Shown: positions 53,469-63,081 of the stretch, piece by piece
How the letters are laid out: each line of letters begins with the position of its first letter
Position numbering within the stretch: position 1 is the first letter of the stretch
Source of the DNA: Heliopora coerulea
Taxonomy: Eukaryota; Cnidaria; Anthozoa; Scleralcyonacea; Helioporidae
Length of the DNA stretch: 64,000 bases
Reading direction: 5' to 3'
Assembly: GCA_030142905.1 (NCBI GenBank)
Contig: JASJOG010000215.1
Coordinates: 1 to 64,000, forward strand
The notes under the pieces: model-generated
Database searches by the model: none
Told to the model about the DNA's origin: nothing
What the model saw: the letters and a program-made list of their open reading frames with translations, nothing else
Program-made: the position numbers and the translations under genes

Positions 53469-54720
53469 ATGAAACGTAAAGGAAAAGAAACCTGGGAAGA
53501 CTTTGAGGCAAGAATTGGCATGAAGACGACGGGAAATATTGCCAAAAAATCCGGGATGAAGCCACCGAACGACATCCTTGAGCAAAGGATGTCGCCCACT
53601 ACGTCGGGCCGCCTGAAGAAATATGAACCCTTAGATACACGCGACGTTATCCCGTTCGACGACTCTGGCGAGTTTACCTTAAACAATATCAAAGAAGCTT
53701 GCGAAAAGTTTTACAAAGCTCCAGAAGGGTCATGTGATATCCTTGCATCCGACAGAGGGCCCTCGTGTACGAAATTAGAGCAGCTAAAAGGTAAAAAGGT
53801 TTTCTTTATTCGATTTATTCCTCTTGGCGATGTGGATATAAAAGATCAAGCGCAAAATTTGCCTCCAAAGATGGGTTTATCAGTTCCTATCAACCTCTCA
53901 AACTCACCTGATAAATCGAGCGCTGCACCAAAGTCCCTGTCGATCAGTCAATTACTTAAAGCTGGGAAACTTGTCAAACCATCTAAACAAAGTCTGGTTG
54001 ATATAGAGCTCGAAGCATTTGATATAGAAAGAATGAAATGGATTAAAAAAGGTTTGTATCACTTTGATGTTAAAGAAGATAAATTTGCTAGTGGAGCGTT
54101 TAGAGATGCATTTGAAGCTACAGTCACTAATCTGTAAGTAAAGCCTGGTCTATGGGTTCTAAAACAGTATCAAGAACAAGCTGTAGATGCCATCACAAGC
54201 GACCTCAACATGACACTGGAGGACCATACCAGGAAACAAGTTCAAATGCACATGGCAGCAAGGAGTATTACAAAGTTATTTTCTATGAAGGTGCCATCAG
54301 AATTTGGTGAGACCTTCCAGTGCAATAAAGCATACTATGCAGTTTATAAAGATCAGCCTGTAACAGTTGAGGAATTTGTGGACGGAGAGTTTCACAAATA
54401 TGTAAACAATGATGGAAGTTGCATGATCCCCCCCTAGTGAAGAATTTCATTCAATCTATAAGAAGGCAGAATGTCTGCTGCATTACAGCTACATTAAGTT
54501 CCAAAAGAAGTTAATGCTGCTTGATATCCAGAGATCCTCAAACACCTTATATGATCCAGAAATTGCCACGTCTGATTTGGTTAACAGAAATGAGGAGTTG
54601 GGTAGAGATGAAATTTACCATTGTGCAGGAAATTTATCAACCATTGGAATCCAGCACTTTATCTCACAGCTCCATCAGTGTAATGAATATTGTGACATGA
54701 TTGACCTGGAACTATTATAA
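53469..54720 (+). pseudogene. alpha-kinase-domain protein carried in the transposon (one stop, one frameshift)
   Basis: The frame opens at ATG 53469 with a basic leader, then a conserved-looking segment (FTLNNIKEACEKFYKAPEGS; KGKKVFFIRFIPLG). The alpha-kinase domain begins near residue 175: KFASGAFRDAFEAT (nucleotide-loop region of MHCK/eEF2K-type kinases); in the same frame after a TAA at 54135-54137, GLWVLKQYQ (catalytic Lys strand); QVQMHMAARSI; VTVEEFVDGEFHKYVNNDG; after a one-base shift in a C7 run (54428-54434), LMLLDIQ and LYDPEIA; finally GNLSTIGIQHFI and LHQCNEYCDM, the zinc His/Cys site. DIQR replaces the usual DIQG. Alpha-kinases phosphorylate Ser/Thr and are structurally distinct from conventional kinases. 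The gene sits wholly between the TIRs. The stop and shift suggest a pseudogene, though a homopolymer error could explain the shift. Confidence 0.85.
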
Positions 54721-55103
54721 ACACATGTCCTGGTGAACACATCAGGTGTACATTGTTGACATGTGATTAAAAGTATATGAGGTAGAACAAGTTTGTTGTT
54801 AAAAGTAAAAATGAACACATTTGTTGATATTGATATTTTCAACTAGTTTTTATCATAGATTTACAGTTTAACATACTGACATATTAACCTTAGAACATTG
54901 AACCAAGTATATACTGAGCTTGAAAGGTGAATATAATTGTACATAAATTAGATAGTTTAGCTTAGTGAAATCTCCAAGTTCACCTAAATATATTATGATG
55001 TTTCTGAACTAATTATGATGTTAGTTATGTGAAAAGAGTACTACATTAATTAGGGAATACGTACATCAAAAAAGAATAAATTGTTCAGTTTCTGTTGGCA
55101 TTT
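54721..55103. other. intergenic gap between convergent cargo and transposase genes
   Basis: AT-rich. It presumably holds the 3' UTRs and polyadenylation signals of both genes. No coding. Confidence 0.5.
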
Positions 55104-56313
55104 TTAACTCACTACCTTGGTCTTAATGAGTCTATAGGCATCAATAGCATTCTTACACTCAACTGTTTCAACATGAGGAGGGTATTGTAAGCATTGCCTT
55201 GCAATATTGCCTTCCATGTAATCAAACTTGTCTGCATCCATGACACCAGAAACCTCAGCAACATCTTGTAACTGATCAATAATCAATGGAATCCCCATAT
55301 TTTTGCCACCATATTGCTCAGGAAAGTTGAACATATGATCTGGCACTCCTATTCCAATTTCCAAATTATCCTGATTGCGAATCCTGTGACTGTTCCAGTA
55401 ACTTATAAATATGTCACATTCAATCTGTACAATTGGTAAATAGACATACGGTAACAGTTGCCTTTCAGTAAGATTGTGGGGGTCATACTGTCTCCCTCTT
55501 AGTAGTCTTGTTAATTGTGCCTTGAAATATCTTTCAAGTCTTTTATGGAGGTCTCTCCACCAACGCTCTATTTTATTAGTTGTTGAGGGGCCACAAATTA
55601 TGAAATGAAGTGGATCATCCATGAGGTCAAACTGATTCATTAGGTAAGTGTGGATTGTTGTCATTTTACCTGTTTCAGTCCCTTTGTCTATTCTCAGAAA
55701 CCGTGGTAATACCTCTGCCCTGTAAAGGTATTCCAAGTATTTCTTTCCCACTATTAAGGGATTAGAGTTGGAATACCAGACAAAAAGGAAAAGAATTTTT
55801 CGAGAAAATGTGTTTACTCGGTATGCATCCATATACACCAATGGGAAACGTGCAATTCTGGAAACCGCAAAGTTTGTCATGGCCATCTAAGGAAACAACC
55901 CACAACGGCCCTTCAGCTGTGTAAGGATTTTCTTGCTTTTTGCCCCTCTCCTGTAAGTTCCTGCCTTCAAGGCCATCAGGGCCTAACTCGTACATCACGT
56001 TGTAGACAAGATGTCGAGGTACTTTGATATTAAATTAAGTTCTCAACTTTTGGTTCATGCCCCTGTATCCAAGAAGTTTTCTTGGCCCTTCTAATTCTTT
56101 TTGGACAGCTTCGGTTACGGTTTGGAGGGGAATACAATAATCTATATAGCTGATGTCAAAGAACCGAAGAGGTCTGTCCAGAGTTGGTAGGCTCCACTTA
56201 TAGTGTGGATAATCACGCTGAACAAAATCTAAAACTTCAGATCTCTTTAATTTTTGCCGCACATATCTAGATAAATCGTCCCTTAAGTGACAGTCCTCCT
56301 TCCAGTTCGCCAT
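55104..56313 (-). pseudogene. IS3EU-like integrase-type transposase (one stop, one frameshift)
   Basis: The minus frame from ATG 56313 (MANWKEDCHLRDDLSRYVRQ) resembles the helix-turn-helix leader of invertebrate 'integrase core domain' proteins. It is interrupted by TAA at 56035-56037, then continues KVPRHLVYNVMYELGPDGLE to the first catalytic Asp in WVVSLDGHDKLCGF. A frameshift lies between about 55820 and 55860. The second frame (to 55104) carries YRVNTFSRKILFLFVWYSNS, the second Asp in FLRIDKGTETGK and the Glu in TNKIERWWRDLHKRL, then a conserved tail (YWNSHRIRNQDN). The DDE triad is preserved. It would bind the long TIRs and catalyse cut-and-paste; this copy should not make full-length protein. 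Confidence 0.83.
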
Positions 56314-56366
56314 TTTGAAATATTAGCGGGAAAAGAAGAAAACACGCGGGAAAGGTTATGAATTAT

Positions 56367-56585
56367 CATATGACCCAGTCTTTTTGGCCGTGTCATTAGA
56401 TAACGCTGGACTGTTAAATATTTTTTTTTTGAATGACAACGTTGGTCCGTCTTATTATTTTTTAATGCTGCGCATGACATGCTGTGTAATTTTTTCAGTC
56501 ATCTCATAAATTAGCATAGGTAAAAAAAAGATACAAAATAAAACAATACACGAATTAAATTGTTTGATAACGTTGGGCCACCATA
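56367..56585 (-). repeat. IS3EU-like right terminal inverted repeat
   Basis: Partner of 53120-53346, ending GGGCCACCATA. It is followed by CAGGTT, the probable target duplication. Confidence 0.82.
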
Positions 56586-56591
56586 CAGGTT

Positions 56592-57485
56592 ATATATTTT
56601 CACGAAAATAAATTACCAAACTCACAAGAAAGCTGATAAAATAGTCTCGAACGATTACTTGAGGAAACTAGAAAGCGCACGTCCTTTTTTCACAGTCACT
56701 TAGCCATCTTTAGACACTTCAGGACAGTTCTCAGCCAATACGGAAATAATGCATCGTTTTAAACACTCGATTATGTAAAACTGGTCCAGTAATATTTCGT
56801 CTGCGCACTTTTTCCATGGTCGTGAATGTTTTAGAAGCCGAACCAAACAAAAACTGAAAATTAAAGTCGTGTAAAGGACTGGAACTGACGTACAAGACCG
56901 CAGACTGAAACTGACGTACAAAATTTCCTTACATGGGTAGCAACCTTAGCTTCACTTTTTGCCCCAGCAAATGAGTGGGAGTTAGCATTCCGGATATGGA
57001 AATCTTGTTCACTGCGGCAACCACGACGCGACGTCAACCGGAAGCAGCTAACTCCCTCGAAATGTTACTGCGCATGAATTCGGTGACGTTGACGTTCTCA
57101 TGGACGCAGCCCCAACTTCATTTTCGTTCCTTTGACGTCCTGTCAACAACGCCAGTAAAATTATGGAAAGGTACGATATGTCCAAACGACATACAACAAG
57201 GATACGTAAAACTGTCTTTTTATTTATTTCGGTACAATAAGGCAAAGATATCTAATATTGAGAAATGTTTTCATTTCATTAACAATCTTTGAATATGAAT
57301 CTAAAACTTGTACAAGTAAAACTATGACACTGTTGTAATTATGATTTAAATCTCTTACTTTACTTTATCTTACGAAACACAAACACTCGCAACAGATTTT
57401 TACTGGGTTTGTAGACATTTTTGTAGGTCTATCACGGCACTAACTACTTTTAAAACACTAACAATTTTGCTTTTAAATTTTTTAC
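56592..57485. other. no recognised gene
   Basis: The frame 56975-57292 is unrecognised. It may belong to the upstream part of the decayed Harbinger-like gene that follows. Confidence 0.3.
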
Positions 57486-58281
57486 AACACGAAATAACAC
57501 ATATATGCAGTTGACTGACGAACATGACCAGATTTTTGTGTGATAAATTCTCCTTACAACTCCTTGGAACGAGGACAAGTATGGACAAGAGTGGCCGTGT
57601 CTTTGTGCGAACAGGAAACTCCGAAATATAAAGTAACGCAAAGGTCAGTTCGAGACAGGTTTTCGTTGCAGAAAAAAAAAATACATGCGAAAATTTGCTG
57701 CCAAAGAAAAAGCAAGTGGAATTAGTTCTCACGACATAGAGCTCGACATTGCTATGCGTGGTATCCTTGAGCGATTTAGCAAAGCAGATTCAGAACACGC
57801 GAAAGCGAGCGACAAAAAGAAGAAAACTGCTGAAGACCGCAGTGGTAAAGCAGAACAGATGAGGAAAAGATCTCAAGAGACGTTTGCTGAGACATTGCAT
57901 TGGAACGAGAATAGTGTGCCGAAAAAGAAGGAACCGAAATCAGGATCCCATGCAGTGTAATGAGAATAGTGCACCAAAAAAGGACAGAAATCAGGATCCG
58001 ATGCCCTGGAATACCTGAGAGAAAAGGGGTTCAGGGATGAACAGTTTCGAAAGGCTAAATGGATCTTGAAAGAAACCGAAAACAAAGAAAGGGTGAAACA
58101 ACAAGACAGGCCGTTCGAAAAACAGCAGTCGATGTTACAACATTTGGCTGGAAGTCAAAATCGACAAACTGAACAGATTTGCCAAATAAATCAAATAAAT
58201 CAGCAACAACAACAATTTGCTTTATAACTACAGCAAAGTGCCATCATGATGGCTTTACTAGAGAAAATCGTTAAAAAGTGA
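57486..58281 (+). pseudogene. Myb/SANT-like accessory protein of a Harbinger-like transposon, decayed
   Basis: Broken frames read KVTQRSVRDRFS, then after a shift in an A10 run (about 57671-57680) MRKFAAKEKASGISSHDIEL, GILERFSKADSEHAKASDKK, TAEDRSGKAEQMRKRSQETF and further on EYLREKG, NQINQQQQQFAL, a stop, and ALLEKIVKK. This charged coiled-coil protein with a glutamine-rich end and a SANT-like N-terminus recurs in coral genomes as an accessory ORF next to Harbinger-type transposases. The transposase-like fragment at 58805-59020 supports the pairing. The frame is broken at least three times. Confidence 0.6.
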
Positions 58282-58804
58282 AGCCAGGAAATTAACTTGA
58301 CGCGAAGACTGAAAATGAACACCGACAAGTGTCAATATATTTTTTTTTGCTGGCATTTTCAGCTGCATGGTTTCTTTCTAGTTTTTCTTTGTTGCTGAAA
58401 GACTGTCTTTAAGATCAATAAGTTCAAATAAAATTTCAAACAAAATATTTTCAAAGATCTGGAGGAGCTAAATCAAAATACTTAGACGTACTTGATCCAT
58501 AAATACAGGAATGTGCATTTCTGAGCACAACACAAACAAAGTACATTTTCCCTGCAGAGCTAAGTCCAATTTTTTAAATTTCTCTTGAAATCAAGAAATT
58601 TAAAACAGTTCGTAATGTCTCCAAAATGCCATTCGACGGAAATTCTGACTTATCTCATTGACTTGTTCCAAGCTTTTTGCACAGGGGTCAACCTTGATCC
58701 TCTCAAGGCGCTTGTAAATGAGATTGTAATGGGGAAGTTAGGTCACGACAAATACTCAAGAAACTGCAATCAGGTGTAAAAGCGTATTGCTGAAATTGTT
58801 CTAT
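58282..58804. other. no recognised gene between accessory and transposase remnants
   Basis: The frame 58585-58779 (plus, 64 codons) has no known motif. Confidence 0.3.
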
Positions 58805-59020
58805 AGCTAGCTAGAGTCGACTAACATACTGCTGTCATGTCTTTTCCACTCCACTGTCCCGTAAAGATTAGCAACAAGGCCACTAGTTGCAGCAACAGCT
58901 TGAAATTTAAGAGAGTATACTTTTTTGTGACCATTGTATAAAGTTCAATGGTGACATCCCGAACAACAAACAGGTACTACAGTTCCATCGATAAAACTCC
59001 ATGTGCATGTATCGATTTGG
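58805..59020 (-). pseudogene. HARBI1/PIF-Harbinger-type DDE fragment
   Basis: The minus-strand frames read CTWSFIDGTVVPV (first catalytic Asp, compare WGFIDGTxRPI) and, after a shift, YNGHKKVYSLKFQAV, SGLVANLYGTVEWKRHDSSM (second Asp region, compare GPxEGRRHDxxM). The remaining transposase is missing. It is convergent with the accessory-type remnant at 57486-58281. Confidence 0.65.
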
Positions 59021-59734
59021 TAGAAATTTTTAAATTAGCTGGAGACAACAAGGGTTGATCAACGGCAACGCGTGCTTTTACAGAAACAAATCGCAGATAA
59101 GTTTGTGATGTAAAGGACAGGCCAGAGGGTCATTAGGCCGCAAAGATCACCAGTATTTCCACCAAGTTAATATTTCTAAAGCATTTGAGTGTGGATCTAG
59201 TTTACCTAAATAAGCTGTCGTTCAGAAGGATAGCAAGGCATCGTTAAAAAAAGTTTATCGATGCATATAGGAAGAAGTGATGTAAGTGAAGTAAGGAAAT
59301 CTGCCCAAACTTATAGTATTAAGGAAACGAAATGTCTTGTTGTCTTTGAGAAGTGTACACTTTTGCTGTTTCGAATGATTTGAGGTTAAACAGCAGTTTA
59401 GCGGACACCAGAGTGTCGCTGACCGTTTCAGGTGGATTTCCAATTGGAGGAAAATATCGTGCACGCGACTTTTTCCTTTAGCGTTGGGCGCTGTCGAATA
59501 GAACCAAGCAGAAATCTATTCAATTTTTCCAATGCAATTGTCCCGCGCGCGACATTTTACACCAAGTGAATTCCACCTTCAGGGTAAGGGTTTGTATTAG
59601 GGTTAGTAAGCCTGCGATACGGTCAAGGTTATATTGGTGTCCACTAAACTGCAGTTGTATCGGACTTAAATTTACCTTAAATACGGACAATGTGGAATTT
59701 GTTAGAGACAGTGCATGTAACTTCAAAGTAATGA
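59021..59734. other. no gene; short telomere-like tract
   Basis: The only feature is GGGTAAGGGTTTGTATTAGGG at 59582-59602 and the adjoining GTTAG. Confidence 0.3.
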
Positions 59735-60057
59735 TCGTATTATAAATATGATGGCCTACACAATATATTTAAATAAAGGCAAAACGAAGACAAATTGAGA
59801 TAAAAGAATTTAATAAACTGACGCTTCGTCAACTCCGAAACTTGTGCAGTGTGATATTATTTTTAATTGATCGGCTTAAATATAGTAGGTTAATTACAAT
59901 AACCAATTTAAGCCACTACATTGTAAATTATATCACACATTGAAGATGTTGCGGGTTTAGCGAAGAAACGTCATTTTATTAAATTCTTTTATTTCAATCT
60001 ATGTCTTCGTTATGGCTTTATATAAATTTATTGTCTGGGCCATCATATCTATAACAA
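59735..60057. repeat. inverted pair of PLE-terminal-like fragments
   Basis: The arms pair over about 100 bases (GATGGCC...ACAATA, AACGAAGACA, ATAAAAGAATTTAATAAA, TGACG) around a centre near 59895. The inner part of each arm contains a degenerate hammerhead-like string: TTGAAGA...GCGAAGAAACGTC on the right, and on the left, read on minus, CACAAG...GACGAAGCGTCAGT. That pattern recalls PLE pseudo-LTRs, which often occur inverted. No coding. Confidence 0.45.
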
Positions 60058-61437
60058 GATTAATTTAAGATTTCCATTTAGATCGCCTATAAATACTATT
60101 TTAATTCTATAAATTTTTAGGAATGTATACATATTCGTCTTTGGGAATTTCACTATACATACATAAATTTATAATACGAAACTTTATTTATTTCATCAGC
60201 CCCACTCTCCCCTCCTGAATATGTAACTCTCTCCGCGGGCTTTTCGACACTTGATTGCGTAATGAGTGTGTAAGTTAACTAAAGGATTACGAATAAGAAA
60301 CAGAACGTCGTCCATTTTGAGAAAAAGAAATTGGCGAGGTAGATGCTTGAAATTATCCCATGAACCATTTTATATCAGATTATACCTTTTTCCTGTTTTG
60401 ACACATTCAATCAGGAATCACGAAAAATATACATATCAAATAGCGTATTTGAACAAGAAATAAAAATACAATGGAAACGGAAGTTCGCAACTGAGGTAAG
60501 GGACTGTTAGTTAAAGTGTTAACTGATATCGTCTCCATATACCCTTGTAAACAGACACAGGATAATGTAAAAAAAAGTTAAAAAAAATCACGTACCTCCG
60601 CTCCCATATCGAAATTTTTACAGTCTTGTTTGCTAAAAGCGAATAAATAATTTTTATGAAATTAAGAAATTAATTTACAAAGACATAAATCTTTTAAATC
60701 TAACTGGGGACTTTTAAAATGGAGGAAGGTTTCATATTCTGAAATAGGAGAATGTCCATTCTAAATGTAACTTATGGAATTAAATTTCAGGTTTACACTG
60801 CCGGTAAGTATATTGCACTGAGCAGCTTAATTAATTTTTTTTTAAATTTCGCCCCTCTGATAATTCGTCCTCATAAGCTAATTTAGAAATAATTAAATTG
60901 GAATGCGTTTCAAAATCCATTACACAAAATATATCAAACATGAAGATTCTGTCCGATTTTCAAGTACCGAGAAGAATTGGAAAAAATGTGACACAGCGGA
61001 GACCTTTTTCGTATTTTTGTTTTTAATAAACTTCTTTTTTCGTTTAACCCTTTTCTGTCCAAGACGTCTTGCTTTGATGATTAAAATCGTCTGGCGTTAA
61101 CCAAAGCAAAATTATTTAACTTTAGCCAGAGTATAAGTCGGGTATGCGTCGACAATATCAAGCAGGAAACATCAACGTATCTCTTTTCTCCCAAACGTGA
61201 GCAAGTAAGATTTGTGGTATAGAAAGATATTCTTTTTAACTTCGAATATCAGTTGTATTTCATCCATTACATAATAACACGTGTACGCTGTAGAAGAAAA
61301 ATTGTCGTGATTTTGAGCATCTAAAAAGAGTAACAAAAAACTGAACACAAAAGTCGTGAAAGACTTAGAAATGTATCGTTATTCTCACTCCTGAATAAAT
61401 CGCCGGAGTGGACCTTTTAATTTTCGTTACAAACACT
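60058..61437. other. no recognised gene
   Basis: AT-rich; frames 60266-60463 and 60903-61100 have no known domain. Confidence 0.3.
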
Positions 61438-61639
61438 CCAACCGTCAGTGGCGTAGCTAGCATTTTTTCTTGGGGAGGCAAGCATTCAAATTTTCCGACA
61501 AATCAATGTTTGGCGTGGTCGAATATTTGTAAATGTGCGTGGTCATATATTCCTAGAAATAGCTACATATAGCCATAATCATAAGCAGCTGAACATGTTT
61601 ACCATATATATTAGTATATTTACAGTATTCTTCTAATGT

Positions 61640-61745
61640 TTGAGAAACATGAGAGTTTGGATATATTAAGGTAGATGAACGATCTTCAAGCTCGATACTC
61701 AGAAATCATTTTCTTAGTATCGAGATTGAAGATCGTTCATTTACC
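61640..61745. repeat. hairpin from a SINE body and its inverted partial copy, inside hAT element
   Basis: GATGAACGATCTTCAAGCTC is inverted shortly after (near 61720-61740) with a loop of about 20 bases. The left arm and the bases before it resemble the body of the SINE family at 22650-22880 (GGGAGCTTGGAGATATC..., AACGTTCGTCAAGCTC). Confidence 0.5.
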
Positions 61746-61854
61746 ATATTTACAGTATTAATAATGGTGGCTAAAGGCCAAAGGGTATAAGTGAGTTTTT
61801 AATGAAGATTGTGGCAAATTGTTAAATTGTAAACTAGACTTCCTGCATCATTGA

Positions 61855-61920
61855 CGTATACCTAAACCAACCCCAACGGTGATCACAACCCTAACCAGTA
61901 CAGTAACCCTTGCTTTAGTG
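61855..61920. repeat. degenerate telomere-like (CCCTAA) tract inside hAT element
   Basis: CCTAAACCAACCCCAACGG, then ACAACCCTAACCAG and AGTAACCC. Too degenerate for a telomere. Confidence 0.4.
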
Positions 61921-62534
61921 AAAGAACATAAACTTAGTATAGTTAATTTTGGATGCCATTTAATCATACATTATCTTATCTGTAAACTTATCATTTCCTC
62001 AATTATTTCGTTTCTCGTTACCTGTTCCTCACTTTGACTAAGTTAGAAAGTTACAATAATAACAATATTAATAATAATAATAATCTTTATTTTGACAGGT
62101 TAACCACATTTTGCTTAAGGAACTGTTGTAAATACGGGAATTGTATTGGTCATTGCAGTACTTTTTTGGACATAGTCAATCGAGACGTGGCTGGAAACTC
62201 GGCAAACTAAAAAGCTTCTATAATGAGGCTAAATGAGCTTCGATTTTAATTTTATGTTGAAAAGGATATATCGTGATGTTATTGGATTATTGCTTCATTA
62301 CGCATAAAATTCATTTTCTACACCGTGCACAAGTTTACATAAACTTGAACAAAAAGATAAAACAAAGACTTTGGCCAAGTTTCCAGACCATATTTCCATT
62401 GACTATGGTTTACATGACCCAATTGTTCTTGGGAGTTGTAGTTTATAGATGAATGCATTTATCACAAGTGTCATTTAAATATTTTTCTCGTTTTCTTGTT
62501 TAAAAATGGTTTCTGAAGTTCTCTAACGGTAAGA

Positions 62535-62691
62535 GATGAAACACGTTCTCGATTTACAGAGATGCACGCCAGATTTGATAGCCGCTTTCCAGACATTGTG
62601 CTCCTCAGGTAGGTTTCAACACGCTTTAAACAGCTGAATGCTCTTTCATCGTGGGCTGAAGGGAGAGTTTCAAAAGCGTTACATTGTTCAC
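62535..62691 (-). pseudogene. hAT transposase C-terminal dimerisation fragment
   Basis: On minus: TLPSAHDERAFSCLKRVETY, then LRSTMSGKRLSNLACISVNR. The pattern ERxFSxLKRxKxxLRSTMxxxRLxxLAxLS is the hAT dimerisation motif. The DDE part upstream is not readable; the frame 62626-62880 shows decayed remnants only. Confidence 0.75.
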
Positions 62692-63081
62692 AAATTCAGC
62701 CGTCAATTTGCGCTTTATTAAAAATAACAACAAATCTTCAGCATCTATTGGAACAGCGTCCCCTAATGCGCAAATAGCTGGCGAATGACATATGTCAAAA
62801 TAGCGAAAATAGCGAAAATTTGCAAATGCCAAATGATGTAAATAGTGCGAGTAGTGTGGATATTGAGTCATCAAAGTCATTATTAGAATTTTTCTGAGCG
62901 TTTGACTTGAATTGCAATTAAATTACAATTTTTAGACAGTTTCTTTTCAACCATCAGCTTTCCTGACAACCCTAATTTTTCGACTGAGGACAGAAATTTT
63001 CCGACAAACAGCTCTGCGAGGCGAATTGGTGGGGGGAGCGCACCTCCCCCAGCCCCCTCTGGCTACGCCACTGTCAACCGT

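Larger units (their letters stand above)
53120..56585 (-). mobile_element. IS3EU-like DNA transposon with alpha-kinase cargo
   Basis: The element is 3466 bp. Both ends begin TATGGTGGCCCAACGTTATC, and the inverted similarity continues for about 220 bases (53120-53346 and 56367-56585), including ACAGCATGTCAT and GGCCAAAAAG. The 5'-TAT...ATA-3' termini, the probable 6-bp target duplication and an integrase-like DDE transposase fit what I recall of the IS3EU superfamily. Between the TIRs are an alpha-kinase-like gene on plus (53469-54720) and the transposase on minus (55104-56313), convergent. Each has one nonsense codon and one frameshift, so the copy is recently inactivated or carries sequence errors. 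Confidence 0.8.
61446..63073 (-). mobile_element. hAT transposon, internally deleted, with 8-bp target duplication
   Basis: The ends are CAGTGGCGTAGCTAGC and, inverted, CAGTGGCGTAGCCAGA, flanked by CCAACCGT (61438-61445) and TCAACCGT (63074-63081), an 8-bp duplication with one mismatch. The 1628-bp interior holds only the C-terminal end of an hAT transposase on minus (62535-62691) plus a SINE-like fragment. It cannot move itself. Confidence 0.8.

Noticed and set aside
54134..54167. Intron in the alpha-kinase gene (GTAAGT at 54134, CAG ending 54167) to remove the in-frame stop
   Set aside because: It would be only 34 nt, would change the frame and would delete the conserved GLWVLK segment; a nonsense mutation explains the data better.
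53120..56585. LTR retrotransposon or Maverick (because of the integrase-like core)
   Set aside because: There are terminal inverted, not direct, repeats, no RT or polymerase, and a 6-bp flank repeat; a cut-and-paste integrase-type transposon fits better.
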